54,092 nucleotides of DNA from G963664225 sp964538065 (GTDB lineage Bacteria; Verrucomicrobiota; Verrucomicrobiia; Limisphaerales; UBA1319): NCBI GenBank assembly GCA_964538065.1, contig CAZIDG010000022.1:1-54092 (forward strand), read 5' to 3'. The translations under genes were made by a program, and so were the position numbers. A model generated the notes under the pieces. The model was not told the DNA's origin. It worked only from the letters and a program-made list of their open reading frames with translations, and ran no database searches. How positions within the stretch are numbered: position 1 is the first letter of the stretch; every line of letters begins with the position of its first letter. Shown here piece by piece: positions 7,721 to 16,694 of the stretch.

Positions 7721-8968
7721 ATGCAATACCAACAGAAGCGTGGGAACTGGCTTGTGTGCCTGGTGTTCGTCTGGACCTTGATGCAAGGGGCGGAGGGCAC
7801 ATGGGGTGCGGATATGGCATCAGCTTCAAACAAGATCACGGTGGCGAGCTACTATTTTGGAAACTACCACCCCGGGGATCTCCGGAATACCCAAAACAAG
7901 GGTAAGGAATGGTCGGAGTGGGAACTGGTCAAGGCCGCGAAGCCCCGTTTTCCAGGGCATCAACAGCCCAAGGTGCCGCTATGGGGGTGTCAGGACGAAT
8001 CGGATCCCAAGGTCATGGCGCAAAAGATTGCTGCGGCCGCGGATCATGGCATCGATGCCTTCATATTTGACTGGTATTACTATAATGATGGCCCGTTTTT
8101 GGACCGGCCCATTGATCGTGGATTTCTTCAGGCCACCAACAACAACCGGATCAAATTCGCCTTCATGTGGGCCAATCACGACTGGCTGGAGATACACCCC
8201 TACAAGCGTGGCACGCCGCAGAAGGTGCTTTATCCGGGTAAAGTCAGCCCGGAGGGGTTTGCACGGATCAGGGATCATGTGATCAAGGATTACTTCCAGC
8301 ATCCCTCGTACTGGAAGATCGACGGGAAACCTTATTTTTCCATCTATGAACTGACCAAGCTGCTGGAGAGTTTTGGCTCGATGGAGGCAACCCGTGCGGC
8401 GTTGGACACATTTCGCGAGAAAGCGCGGGCGGCGGGGTTGCCGGGGGTGCATTTGAATGCCGTGGTCTGGGGGCAGCCCATACTTCCTGGGGAACAGAAA
8501 CCGGTGGATGCCGCCAAAGTGGTGCGGGAACTGGGGTTCGACTCGGTGACGTCGTATGTCTGGATCCACCATGTCCCTCTCAATCAGCAAGTGACCGATT
8601 ACAATGAGGTGCGGGATGCGTACTTCAAATATTGGGATCAGGCGGTGAAAATGTTTTCCGTGCCCTATTATCCCAATATATCGATGGGGTGGGATTCGAG
8701 TCCCCGGGCATGTCAGGACGATGAATTTGGGAATTTCGGTTATCCCTTCACCAACACCATCGGTCAGAACACGCCGGAGCGGTTTCGCATGGCACTGGAG
8801 ATGGCGCGAAAACGCCTTGAATCCCAACCGGGGGGGCCTCGCATCCTGAACATAAACTGCTGGAATGAATGGACGGAGGGGAGTTATCTGGAGCCAGACA
8901 CGGTGAACGGGTTGAAATATCTTGAGGCTGTTCAGAGTGTCTTTAAGCCGGAGAGCCAGAAGCAATGA
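7721..8968 (+). CDS. Secreted WbsX-like / GH99-like glycan-active protein
   Basis: A 415-residue protein matching the WbsX (glycosyltransferase WbsX/GH99-like TIM-barrel) family. It has VASYYFGNYHPGD at the barrel entry, the FIFDWYYYNDGPFLDRP segment, FAFMWANHDW, YFSIYELTKL, VTSYVWIHH and the diagnostic C-terminal NCWNEWTEGSYLEPD. The length is normal for the family. Unlike cytoplasmic WbsX proteins in O-antigen clusters, it starts with a signal peptide (hydrophobic residues 9-22, possible cleavage after GAEG or TWGA), so it probably acts outside the cytoplasm as an endo-glycosidase-like enzyme; this is inference. A purine-rich AGGAGAGAGG lies about 15 nt before the ATG, rather far for a Shine-Dalgarno. 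Confidence 0.8.
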   Translation: MQYQQKRGNWLVCLVFVWTLMQGAEGTWGADMASASNKITVASYYFGNYHPGDLRNTQNKGKEWSEWELVKAAKPRFPGHQQPKVPLWGCQDESDPKVMAQKIAAAADHGIDAFIFDWYYYNDGPFLDRPIDRGFLQATNNNRIKFAFMWANHDWLEIHPYKRGTPQKVLYPGKVSPEGFARIRDHVIKDYFQHPSYWKIDGKPYFSIYELTKLLESFGSMEATRAALDTFREKARAAGLPGVHLNAVVWGQPILPGEQKPVDAAKVVRELGFDSVTSYVWIHHVPLNQQVTDYNEVRDAYFKYWDQAVKMFSVPYYPNISMGWDSSPRACQDDEFGNFGYPFTNTIGQNTPERFRMALEMARKRLESQPGGPRILNINCWNEWTEGSYLEPDTVNGLKYLEAVQSVFKPESQKQ

Positions 8969-8986
8969 TGGCACCTGGCATATTAT

Positions 8987-9373
8987 ATGAATGAATCAAT
9001 TGAGTTTCTGAAGAAGGACCGGTATGCGAGCCTTACCGGCATTGAACTGGTATCTGCAAGTGAGGGCCATGCGGTGGCGCGGATGGTGATCAAGGAGTGC
9101 CACTTGAATGGGTTGGGTAGCGTGCAGGGTGGGGCCATTTTTACCCTGGCGGACTATACATTTGCTGCCGCCAGCAACTCGATCAGTCCAATTACGGTGG
9201 GCATCAACGCCAATATCTCTTATATCCGACCGGGTGGAAATCAGGGGGTCTTGACGGCGGAGGCGCGTCCATCCACCACGAATCGCAAATTGGGGTCCTT
9301 CATTGTGGAAGTGAAGAATGAGCAGGGCGAGATCATTGCGACGTTCCACGGGCTTTCGTACCATAAAAAATAA
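8987..9373 (+). CDS. PaaI-family hotdog thioesterase
   Basis: A 128-residue single-domain hotdog-fold protein, probably hydrolysing an acyl- or aryl-CoA in the cytoplasm. The central helix motif is GSVQGGAIFTLADYTFAAASNS, where the family usually has HGG: here Gln replaces His, while the following Asp (LAD) acid is kept. The strand patterns ARMVIKECHLNGLG and ISYIRPGGNQGVLTAEARP fit PaaI-type thioesterases. It lies 18 bp after the WbsX-like gene and may be cotranscribed, though no functional link is evident. Substrate unknown. Confidence 0.85.
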   Translation: MNESIEFLKKDRYASLTGIELVSASEGHAVARMVIKECHLNGLGSVQGGAIFTLADYTFAAASNSISPITVGINANISYIRPGGNQGVLTAEARPSTTNRKLGSFIVEVKNEQGEIIATFHGLSYHKK

Positions 9374-9383
9374 CCCAACCGCT

Positions 9384-9411
9384 TTCCGTTCTGTGGTTTT
9401 GGAGAACGGGA
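9384..9411. repeat. Inverted repeat after the thioesterase gene
   Basis: TTCCGTTCT (9384-9392) and AGAACGGGA (9403-9411) form a 9-bp stem with one G-U pair and a 10-nt loop, 11 bp past the stop codon. No T-run follows on either strand, so it is at most a weak terminator or an RNA end-protecting hairpin. The remaining bases up to 9639 hold no supported gene. Confidence 0.4.
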
Positions 9412-9639
9412 TGAGGGGGGGCAGGGATGGCAAAAAAGGCTCAAGCCTATTGGCCCCATGCCGATATAATAGAAGGAGCCCGTTCGGACGGTGATGAATC
9501 GGCCAGGGGCAGACAATCTGCTCATGGCGGACGAGATCAGGAAAGCTGGGTGGCTGCCTGACACAGCCCTCAGAATGGCTCCATCGGACAGGACAATTCG
9601 ATACTGTCATTTCAGGTGCAATCGAAACATCTCCTTAGA

Positions 9640-10629
9640 TTACGGGAGGAGATGGATCGGTTGCGCCTTTTTGACTCTCACCGGTAAAAGGCTTGTTTGC
9701 GCGGGGGCAACAGGCGGTGTCCGGACGGGTTGTGGAGGAACGGCAAAATGGTGCGTTTTTAGCCATCGCTCATAATCCGGGGTGCGTTCGAGCAATTCGT
9801 AGTCGATGAGCGCGTAGGCCAGACGGCCTGTGCGGCGTCGCAGCAATGAGCCATCGGGATTAAGACGCAGGATGACATGGGCGGGTTTCATGTCCAGGAC
9901 GCGGAACCCCTTCATTTCGAGGTCGTGATTCACAAATCCCAGCACATCCAGCAGAAACTCGCGCCGCTGGGAGTTTTTGAACTTGAGATGGTCGGCGGCC
10001 TGTTCGGCGTCGCAGCCTTTGATCCATCCATACAGGAGCATGTACTGGCGGTACAAATCCAGGTTTATGGTGGGGTGGCGGAAATGCTTGGACTGGATGA
10101 TGTGCTCGCGGCGTCCGCTTTCCCAGAGTTCGATGCGTTCCGGGGGGGAATAGATGGCCAGGGGACGTTTGGTGAAGATGCGCAGATGCGGGGGGCCAAA
10201 ACGGCCGCGGCGGAGGTCCATGACCAGCGCAACCTCCTCAAAAGGACTGTTATACTCGGCGTGCAGATTGTGACTTAAACGGTGCCGCTCCATCAGGAGA
10301 TCCTCCCCCACGCGGTTATAGCGGGCAATCAGTTCCAATTTGCGGCCGTGCACGGGGCGGGTGGCGATGTGGCAGATGGTGCTGGTGCCCACCAACGGTT
10401 TGCGATTGGTCAGGAACCATTCCCGGGCGTGCCAGTTTTCAGGCTGAAGCCAGTCGGCCAGGGGGGCGCCGTAACGGGTCAAAAAAAGATCTCCACCATT
10501 GCGGGAATGGGCGTGTAAAAAATCGACCCCCAAGAAGTTGACCCATTTCTGAGGAGGGGCAGTTTGCGGGTTGGCCTTGGAGTGGGGCAGAGGCGAACTC
10601 ACCGGTGCATGTAGTCCTTCCAGGCTCAT
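9640..10629 (-). CDS. Hypothetical protein, possible kinase-fold enzyme of the lipopolysaccharide-core kinase type
   Basis: A 329-residue cytoplasmic protein with no signal peptide or membrane segment. I do not recognise a named family. Residues 243-278 resemble the catalytic loop of kinase-fold proteins: VLDMKPAHVILR (D246, K248, H251) followed after a short insertion by AYALIDYELLE (D276), like the D-x-K-x-x-N/H ... h-I-D-[FY]-E layout of Kdo and heptose kinases and of aminoglycoside-kinase relatives. The N-terminal half has strand-like HGRKLELIARYNRVGEDLL. A Pro-rich C-terminal tail ends the protein. It is divergent from hldD (78 bp between starts), which fits a role in LPS core building. 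The kinase reading is tentative. Confidence 0.5.
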   Translation of the reverse strand: MSLEGLHAPVSSPLPHSKANPQTAPPQKWVNFLGVDFLHAHSRNGGDLFLTRYGAPLADWLQPENWHAREWFLTNRKPLVGTSTICHIATRPVHGRKLELIARYNRVGEDLLMERHRLSHNLHAEYNSPFEEVALVMDLRRGRFGPPHLRIFTKRPLAIYSPPERIELWESGRREHIIQSKHFRHPTINLDLYRQYMLLYGWIKGCDAEQAADHLKFKNSQRREFLLDVLGFVNHDLEMKGFRVLDMKPAHVILRLNPDGSLLRRRTGRLAYALIDYELLERTPDYERWLKTHHFAVPPQPVRTPPVAPAQTSLLPVRVKKAQPIHLLP

Positions 10630-10671
10630 TCCTTATACTACCATGAGCAGGGGCAGGGGGCAAGCATCGGA

Positions 10672-10701
10672 TTGACTCTCGGGTGCAGTCGGGCTTAAGT
10701 T
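10672..10701 (+). promoter_or_regulatory. Possible promoter of hldD
   Basis: TTGACT (10672-10677) and TAAGTT (10696-10701) are separated by 18 bp and lie directly before the ATG at 10708. The -10 is poor, and the mRNA would be nearly leaderless, so this is only a weak candidate. Confidence 0.25.
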
Positions 10702-10707
10702 CTACCC

Positions 10708-11634
10708 ATGCGGAACATATTGGTGACGGGTGGAGCGGGATTCATTGGCTCGAACCTCACGCTTGCGTTACAGGAGGCCTATCCGGATGCATCCGTGGTG
10801 GTCGTGGATGATTTTCGCTCGGGTGATTTTAAGAACTTGCGAGGATATCGGGGCGACTTTGTGGCCGCCGATGTCTCCCGTTTGAATTGGGAGGTCCAGT
10901 TCAAGGACACCACCTTTGATGCCATCTTCCATCTGGCCTCCATCACCGACACCACCGTCCACGATCAATTACTGCAAACGCACGATAACGTGGAAGGATT
11001 CCGACGGGTGCTGGAGTTTGCTTCAGTGAACCAGACGCCGGTGGTCTACGCCTCTTCAGCCGCCACCTATGGCATTGGCTCGGGCCGCATGTCCGAGGAC
11101 CAACCGCCTGCTCCGGCGAATATTTACGCCTTTACCAAAGTCCAATTGGATAACCTGGCCCGCCAATATGCGCGGCGGAATCCCTCGTGGAGGATCGTGG
11201 GGGTGCGGTATTTTAATGTGTATGGCCCGCGCGAGCCGCATAAGAAGGCGGCGGCGAGCATGATTTATCAGCTCTACCTTCAGATGAAGGCGGGGAAGCG
11301 GCCGCGTGTGTTTCGTGCAGGCGAGCACAAGCGCGATTTTGTGTACGTGAAGGATGTGGTGGCCATGACCATGGCCGCGGTGAATGCTCCGCACAGCACT
11401 GTGTACAACTGCGGATCGGGCCACCCCGTTTCCTTTAACGAAGTGATTGAGGAGCTTAACCGAAACCTGGGCACCCAGTTGGCGCCGGAGTATATCGACA
11501 ACCCCTATGCGAGCTTTTACCAGCCGCATACCGAGGCGGACATGACGCTCGCCCGGCAGGATCTCAGGCACGAGCCCAAGTATGATCCGGTGGCGGGCAT
11601 TGCCGACTACGTGCGCATACTGGAAGGTCGATAG
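10708..11634 (+). CDS. hldD: ADP-L-glycero-D-manno-heptose 6-epimerase
   Basis: An extended short-chain dehydrogenase that epimerises ADP-D-glycero-D-manno-heptose at C6, the last step in making the heptose donor for the LPS inner core. At 308 residues it matches HldD/RfaD. It shows the NAD(P)-binding loop GGAGFIG (8-14), catalytic Tyr140 and Lys144 (YAFTK), Ser116-Ser117 (YASSAATYG), the HldD-typical YFNVYGPREPHKK and the strongly conserved FRAGEHKRDFVYVKD. A general UDP-sugar epimerase is the alternative, but the last two motifs favour HldD. It implies a heptose-containing LPS. A probable LPS-kinase-like gene is divergent and an AsmA-like envelope gene follows 24 bp downstream. Confidence 0.88.
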   Translation: MRNILVTGGAGFIGSNLTLALQEAYPDASVVVVDDFRSGDFKNLRGYRGDFVAADVSRLNWEVQFKDTTFDAIFHLASITDTTVHDQLLQTHDNVEGFRRVLEFASVNQTPVVYASSAATYGIGSGRMSEDQPPAPANIYAFTKVQLDNLARQYARRNPSWRIVGVRYFNVYGPREPHKKAAASMIYQLYLQMKAGKRPRVFRAGEHKRDFVYVKDVVAMTMAAVNAPHSTVYNCGSGHPVSFNEVIEELNRNLGTQLAPEYIDNPYASFYQPHTEADMTLARQDLRHEPKYDPVAGIADYVRILEGR

Positions 11635-11658
11635 AATTTTAGCAAAGGAAGTGTGTTT

Positions 11659-14600
11659 ATGTCAGACGAGAATCAAAACCCGTCCACGGGTTCATCATCC
11701 CTTGTCCGGAAACTGCTGTATGTGGTGGCTGGCTTGTTCGTGTTGCTGGTCATCGCCTATTTTGTTTGCACCAGTTCAGGCTTCATCAAAGCCGTCGTCT
11801 TGCCCAAGGTGGGCGCAAGCCTCGGGGCGGAGGTGACGGCGGATTCGGTGTCGCTCAGTCCGTTTTCCCAAATATCATTGCATGGGCTGAAGGTGAAGAC
11901 CGGTTCGCCGGAGCCGCTTCTGGAGGCGGACGACGTGCTGGTGCGTTACAGCCTCTTTTCCATTCTGGGAGGGCGTATTGACCTGGGGGAGGTCAAGGTG
12001 GCATCGCCGAAGGTTCATGTGGTGTACAAGGCTGATGGCACGAGCAATCTGGATCCCATTCTCAAGGCCCAGGCTGCCGCCCCGGCAGGCAAGACAGCGG
12101 CTGCCGCAGAACCTCTCAAAATAGCAGTGCGCAACGTGTCGTTGAGCCAGGGTACGATTATTTATGAGAACACCCTGGCTGCTGGGGGGAAACAATCGGG
12201 GCGGATCAGCGGTCTCAACATGACGCTGGATCGCCTGGAAAACGGCCAAACCGGCAAGCTGAATGCGCAGGCTGAGCTGGCCTATGAAATGCGCAGCGCG
12301 TCCAACCAGGTTGATTCCATTCAAGGCAAGCTCGAGGCGGCCTATGGATTTGAGCTCACGGCAGCGCTGGCGCCCAAGAGCCTGGATGGATCGGCGAAAC
12401 TGCAGTTTACCCAGGGGCAGGGGGGGTATGCCGACGCCGCCCAGATGGCCTTGGTGCTTGAGGGGCGCATGACGCCCACCGAAATCCAGCAAATGGCGCT
12501 CCGGTTTGAAAAGGGAGGCGCCAAACTGGGGCAATTGCGCATGAGCGGGCCGGTTGACCTGACCAAGCTGGAAGGCCGTTTGAAGATCGAAGTGCTGGCG
12601 CTCGACCGCAATGTCCTCAACCTGGCTGGGACGAGTCATGGATGGGATTTTGGTGATTCCATCGTGAACGCCACCAACGTGGTGGACTTCATGGACCAGG
12701 CGCGGAATCTCAAGCTGTCGGGACGCGTGGTCGGAAGCCAATTTGCCATCAAGATGCAGGGGCAAACGACTCCGGTGCTGGGGTTGGACCTGGACTATGC
12801 AGTGGATGTGGATTTGACGAAATCGACGGCGTTGGTGAGGCGTCTCAACCTGGGAGCGACCCAGGCAAAGGGCGATCTGGTTCGCGCCGCGTTGGAACAG
12901 CCCATGGCGCTTGCTTGGGGAAATGCCGCCGCCAACGTTAAGGAATCCCAGATCCTGTTGAGCGTGACCAACCTCAACCTTGCGGATTGGGGATTTCTGG
13001 CGGGGGATCTCTCGCCCAAGGGCACCATCGGCATGACAGGCCGGATTGTGTCCAAAATGGATGGGCATCAGTTGTCGCTGGAAATGGAGGGGCAGGGGGC
13101 TCAGGTGTCAGCCCGGATGGGGACCAATGCGGTTGCACTGGAAAGGCTGAACATCAAGCTGCTGGGACACCTGGAAGACTTCAAGACTGCGAAGATCGAC
13201 AGCTATCAGTTCGACCTGTTCGAGAAGGCAAACACCGTTTTCACCGTGAATGGTTCGGCTGATTATTCCGTCAGTGATGGTGATTACAGCACCAAGATGG
13301 TGTTTGAGGGGCAATTGCTTCCTGTCTCCAGGCTGGTGCCAGGTGGTGTGCCTGCGGTCATCACCGCCGGCTCATTCAAGGGGAATGCACTGGTCTCCCA
13401 GCGCAAGGGCACCCTGGCCTGCAGCGGGTCGGTCATGTTGAGCGAATTCAACGGGAGCTATGATGTGTATCGTTTTGAAAAATACCAGGCTGGGGCGGAA
13501 TTCGATGTGGAACTCAAGGGGTCGGCCCTCAAAATCACACGCCTGGTGCTTTCGCCACGGCAGGGATTCGAAGCGGGAGGGGTTGCCGAGGTGCATGGCA
13601 CGGTGGATATGTCCACCATGGTTGCCCAGTTGGAACTTGCATTGCAGGGCCTGAATCAAAACGCTCTTGGCCCCATTGCCGCCCCTTATTTGACGCCTCG
13701 CAAGCTGGAGAGCATCCAAATCGACATGCCATCGGCCAAGGTGGCGTATAACCCGGCAGGAGCGGCAGCCATCAACGCCCAGATCAAGGTGTCGAATTTG
13801 AAGATTAGCGATCCGAGCCAGCCGCAAACCCTGCCCGCCATCAAACTGGAGGCCCGCCTTGACGGTCAGATGGAAAAACAGGTGCTCAATTTGAAGGAGT
13901 TGTTCCTGGCCCTGGAGCCCACGACACGCGCCACCAACACGGTCATGGTCAAGGGCCAGTTGGACATGGGCAAGACCAATGGATTTGCCGGGCGCTTTAC
14001 CGTGCAGGCAGATGCCCTGGATGTGACGCCGGTGTACCAGATGTGGGCGGCTTCAGCTACGAATGCGCCCACACAGACAAATGCCCCAGCCGCTCAGACG
14101 GCTGCGGTCGAGACAGAGCCTGATGCGATCAAGCTGCCGGTGGACAACATTGTGGTGGATAAACAAATCAAGCTGTTGTTTCTGGGAGATATTGCGATTA
14201 CAAACCTGAATACCCTGGTGACCGTTGCGGGCAGCAAGGTGACGATCAAGCCATGTGAATGCACCATCAATGGAGCTCCGGCAAAAGCCGAGGTGGCGCT
14301 GGATCTGGGAGTCAAGGGATACACTTATGATGTATCGCTCCTTGGGGATCGCATTCCATCCGATCCGTTAATAGCCACCTTTTCACCGACAAACAAAGGG
14401 CTTTACGTGGGGGATCTCTATGTGAAGGTGGCGGTCAAGGGGGCGGGGATCACGGGACCCAGCCTGCAAAAGAACCTGTCGGGCGAGACCTCGCTGAGTT
14501 TTTCGAATGCCAGCATTGCCCTGATTAGCAAGCGTGCCCACACCCTGATATCGCCTGTGGCCACACTGCTGCGCGTGCCGGAATTGCTGGATTCACCACT

Positions 14601-15180
14601 GACCACCGTGCACAGCGAAACGAAAATCGGAAATGGCGTCGTGATGGTCACCAATGTTGTGGCCGAAGGACCTGCGTTCCAGGCTCGTATCAACGGACCC
14701 ATTACCCTGGCGCCGGTGCTGACCAATTCGACACTGAATCTGCCGGTGACCCTGGCGCTGAGCCGAGCTGTGGCCGCCAAGGCCAATCTCCTGGCTGCCG
14801 ATACTCCCACCAATGCGGCCTATTCGGATTTGCCAAATTTCGTTAAGATCGGTGGAACAGTTGGACAATTCAAACCGGAGTTTAACGAATTGGCCATCGC
14901 GGGCATTCTGGGGAAAAATCTCATTGGTTTGCCGGGCGCTGTGGGCGAAAAAATTGGCTCCACCCTGAGTTCTGCAACCAATCTGCTGGGAGGGGTGACC
15001 GGTTCGACGAACAAACTGGGTGGCATCCTGTCGGGCATTCTCGGCGGGGCCAAAACCAATTTGACCAATACTGCGAGCACCAATGTGGTGACGGAGACGA
15101 ATCAGGTCCGCACGATTCTTAAGGGATTGGGTGGTTTGTTCAAGACTGCGCCCAAGACGAACACGCCGCCCTCCAATTAA
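11659..15180 (+). CDS. AsmA-family envelope protein
   Basis: A large protein (1173 residues) with an N-terminal signal anchor (residues about 18-38, LLYVVAGLFVLLVIAYFVC) and a long periplasmic part made of repeated beta-strand segments. This is the layout of AsmA/YhdP/TamB-like proteins that bridge the inner and outer membranes in phospholipid or envelope homeostasis. AsmA-like start features are ALGAEVTADSVSLSPFSQISLHGLKVK-type segments, and FEAGGVAEVHGTVDMST and LKISDPSQPQTLPAIKLEAR recur in the middle. The C-terminal third contains AsmA-C-like LSGETSLSFSNASIALIS, then a Gly/Thr/Asn-rich tail. The chosen ATG at 11659 has the Shine-Dalgarno AAGGAAG seven bases upstream; an in-frame GTG two codons earlier is less likely. 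Confidence 0.75.
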   Translation: MSDENQNPSTGSSSLVRKLLYVVAGLFVLLVIAYFVCTSSGFIKAVVLPKVGASLGAEVTADSVSLSPFSQISLHGLKVKTGSPEPLLEADDVLVRYSLFSILGGRIDLGEVKVASPKVHVVYKADGTSNLDPILKAQAAAPAGKTAAAAEPLKIAVRNVSLSQGTIIYENTLAAGGKQSGRISGLNMTLDRLENGQTGKLNAQAELAYEMRSASNQVDSIQGKLEAAYGFELTAALAPKSLDGSAKLQFTQGQGGYADAAQMALVLEGRMTPTEIQQMALRFEKGGAKLGQLRMSGPVDLTKLEGRLKIEVLALDRNVLNLAGTSHGWDFGDSIVNATNVVDFMDQARNLKLSGRVVGSQFAIKMQGQTTPVLGLDLDYAVDVDLTKSTALVRRLNLGATQAKGDLVRAALEQPMALAWGNAAANVKESQILLSVTNLNLADWGFLAGDLSPKGTIGMTGRIVSKMDGHQLSLEMEGQGAQVSARMGTNAVALERLNIKLLGHLEDFKTAKIDSYQFDLFEKANTVFTVNGSADYSVSDGDYSTKMVFEGQLLPVSRLVPGGVPAVITAGSFKGNALVSQRKGTLACSGSVMLSEFNGSYDVYRFEKYQAGAEFDVELKGSALKITRLVLSPRQGFEAGGVAEVHGTVDMSTMVAQLELALQGLNQNALGPIAAPYLTPRKLESIQIDMPSAKVAYNPAGAAAINAQIKVSNLKISDPSQPQTLPAIKLEARLDGQMEKQVLNLKELFLALEPTTRATNTVMVKGQLDMGKTNGFAGRFTVQADALDVTPVYQMWAASATNAPTQTNAPAAQTAAVETEPDAIKLPVDNIVVDKQIKLLFLGDIAITNLNTLVTVAGSKVTIKPCECTINGAPAKAEVALDLGVKGYTYDVSLLGDRIPSDPLIATFSPTNKGLYVGDLYVKVAVKGAGITGPSLQKNLSGETSLSFSNASIALISKRAHTLISPVATLLRVPELLDSPLTTVHSETKIGNGVVMVTNVVAEGPAFQARINGPITLAPVLTNSTLNLPVTLALSRAVAAKANLLAADTPTNAAYSDLPNFVKIGGTVGQFKPEFNELAIAGILGKNLIGLPGAVGEKIGSTLSSATNLLGGVTGSTNKLGGILSGILGGAKTNLTNTASTNVVTETNQVRTILKGLGGLFKTAPKTNTPPSN

Positions 15181-15210
15181 ATGCTGGTGGACACACATAA
15201 CAACGACGCT

Positions 15211-15222
15211 CCATGATCATGG
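15211..15222. repeat. Perfect 12-bp palindrome
   Basis: CCATGATCATGG reads the same on both strands and lies between the AsmA-like gene and the M20 peptidase. It is flanked by ACG and CGT that could extend the dyad across a 2-nt asymmetry. It could be an operator or a weak hairpin; no U-run follows. Confidence 0.4.
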
Positions 15223-15296
15223 CGTGTTAAACGCGTGGCAGGGCCAGGGGACGATTAACGCCTCCTGCCTGCACGTTGTCAACTGAATCATAATAC

Positions 15297-16688
15297 ATGA
15301 AAAACAGCACCGCACCTGCCAGCCAGGTTCTGGCCTATCTCAAAAAGAATGACGCACGTTTCATCTCTGAACTGTGTGAATACGTCAGGTTCCCAAGCAT
15401 CTCCGCCCAGCCTGACCACCGCGAAGATGTGCGGCGCTGCGCCGAGTGGCTGGCAAATCATTGCCGCGACATAGGCTTGGACGTGGAGATTTGCAAAACG
15501 GCGGGGAATCCCGTTGTCCTGGCCCGAACCCCGCGGCGTGCGGGCGCCAAACGGCCGCATTACATGGTGTATGGTCATTATGATGTGCAACCTGCGGATC
15601 CCTTTGATCTTTGGAAAAATCCGCCCTTCGAGCCGAAAATAAAAAACGGCCGCTTATACGGCCGTGGAGCAAGTGACAACAAGGGCCAGCATCTGGCCCA
15701 TTTGAATGCGGTGGAGGCTTATTTAAAGACTGGCACCGCACTGCCCTGCGATCTGACTTTTGTGATGGAGGGCGAGGAGGAAGTGGGGAGTGAAAACCTG
15801 GCCCATTTTTTGAAGGCTCGGAGGAAGGAATTGAAGTGCGATGCCGTGGTGGTGTCCGATTCCGGCATGCCTGGTGAGGGTTTGCCCGCCTTGACGTATG
15901 CCTTGCGTGGTGTGGTGGCGATTGAGGTGAAGGTGCAGGGGCCTTCGCGCGATTTACACTCCGGCCTGTATGGCGGATCCGTCGACAACCCGGCCATGGT
16001 TTTGTGCCAGATGCTGGCCAGTTTGCGCGATGCCAGGGGGCGTGTCACCGTTCCCGGTTTCTACAAGGAAGTGAAGCCGTTGTCGGCCTTCGAGCGCAAG
16101 CAACTGGCCCGCTTGCCGTTCGATGCGCGTGAATATCGGGATTTTCTGGGTGTCCACGACCTCTTTGGAGAAAAGGGTTTTACGGCCTGGGAGCAGCGGA
16201 CGGCACGTCCCACCCTGGAGATCAATGGTCTGACGAGCGGATATCAGGGCGAGGGAAGCAAGACCATCATTCCAGCCTGGGCTTCAGCCAAAATAACCAT
16301 GCGCCTGGTCCCGTCGCAGAATCCCAGGAATGTCCTCAAATGCGTCATGACGCATTTGCTCAAGATTGCTCCTTCCACCGTCAAGGTCAGCATTGAGGCT
16401 GGTCACTGCGGGGAGGCGTACATTGTGTCGCCGGAGGGGGAGCAGGTGCAGGCTGCCATGCGGGCGTTGGAGGCGGCATTCGGGGTGAAACCCCTGCTGA
16501 TGCGCGAGGGGGGATCCATTCCGATCGTAACGGATTTCAGGAATATCCTGGGGGCAGACACCCTGTTGCTGGGATTGGCCCTGCCTGATGACAACCCGCA
16601 CTCGCCGAATGAAAAGTTCGATCTGGAGTGCTACCGCCGAGGAATGCTGCTGGGCGCGAGCCTGTGGCCCGAGCTGGCGGCGGAATGA
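15297..16688 (+). CDS. M20-family dipeptidase
   Basis: A 463-residue cytoplasmic metallopeptidase of the CNDP/PepV-like branch of M20, hydrolysing dipeptides or short peptides with two metal ions. All ligands and the catalytic pair are visible: H94 and D96 in YGHYDVQP, D127 in RGASDNKG, the general base E161 and ligand E162 in EGEEEVGS, D188 in VSDSGMP and H435 in DDNPHSPNEKF. The lid/dimerisation domain (about 200-390) includes RDLHSGLYGG and GEGSKTIIPAWASAKI. There is no Shine-Dalgarno before the ATG. It converges with the polysaccharide locus, with only six bases between stop codons and no visible terminator. Confidence 0.92.
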   Translation: MKNSTAPASQVLAYLKKNDARFISELCEYVRFPSISAQPDHREDVRRCAEWLANHCRDIGLDVEICKTAGNPVVLARTPRRAGAKRPHYMVYGHYDVQPADPFDLWKNPPFEPKIKNGRLYGRGASDNKGQHLAHLNAVEAYLKTGTALPCDLTFVMEGEEEVGSENLAHFLKARRKELKCDAVVVSDSGMPGEGLPALTYALRGVVAIEVKVQGPSRDLHSGLYGGSVDNPAMVLCQMLASLRDARGRVTVPGFYKEVKPLSAFERKQLARLPFDAREYRDFLGVHDLFGEKGFTAWEQRTARPTLEINGLTSGYQGEGSKTIIPAWASAKITMRLVPSQNPRNVLKCVMTHLLKIAPSTVKVSIEAGHCGEAYIVSPEGEQVQAAMRALEAAFGVKPLLMREGGSIPIVTDFRNILGADTLLLGLALPDDNPHSPNEKFDLECYRRGMLLGASLWPELAAE

Positions 16689-16694
16689 GAAGCT

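Noticed and set aside
9491..9775. Possible small plus-strand gene after a TATAAT-like sequence near 9463-9468
   Set aside because: It has no good -35, runs into the antisense of the kinase-like gene, and its translation shows no family feature.
11875..13068. Minus-strand frame of 397 codons inside the AsmA-like gene
   Set aside because: Antisense shadow; it is His/Gln/Arg-rich with no recognisable domain.
16689..16694. Terminator between the convergent M20 peptidase and polysaccharide locus
   Set aside because: Only six bases separate the stop codons, and no stem with a T-run was found around them.
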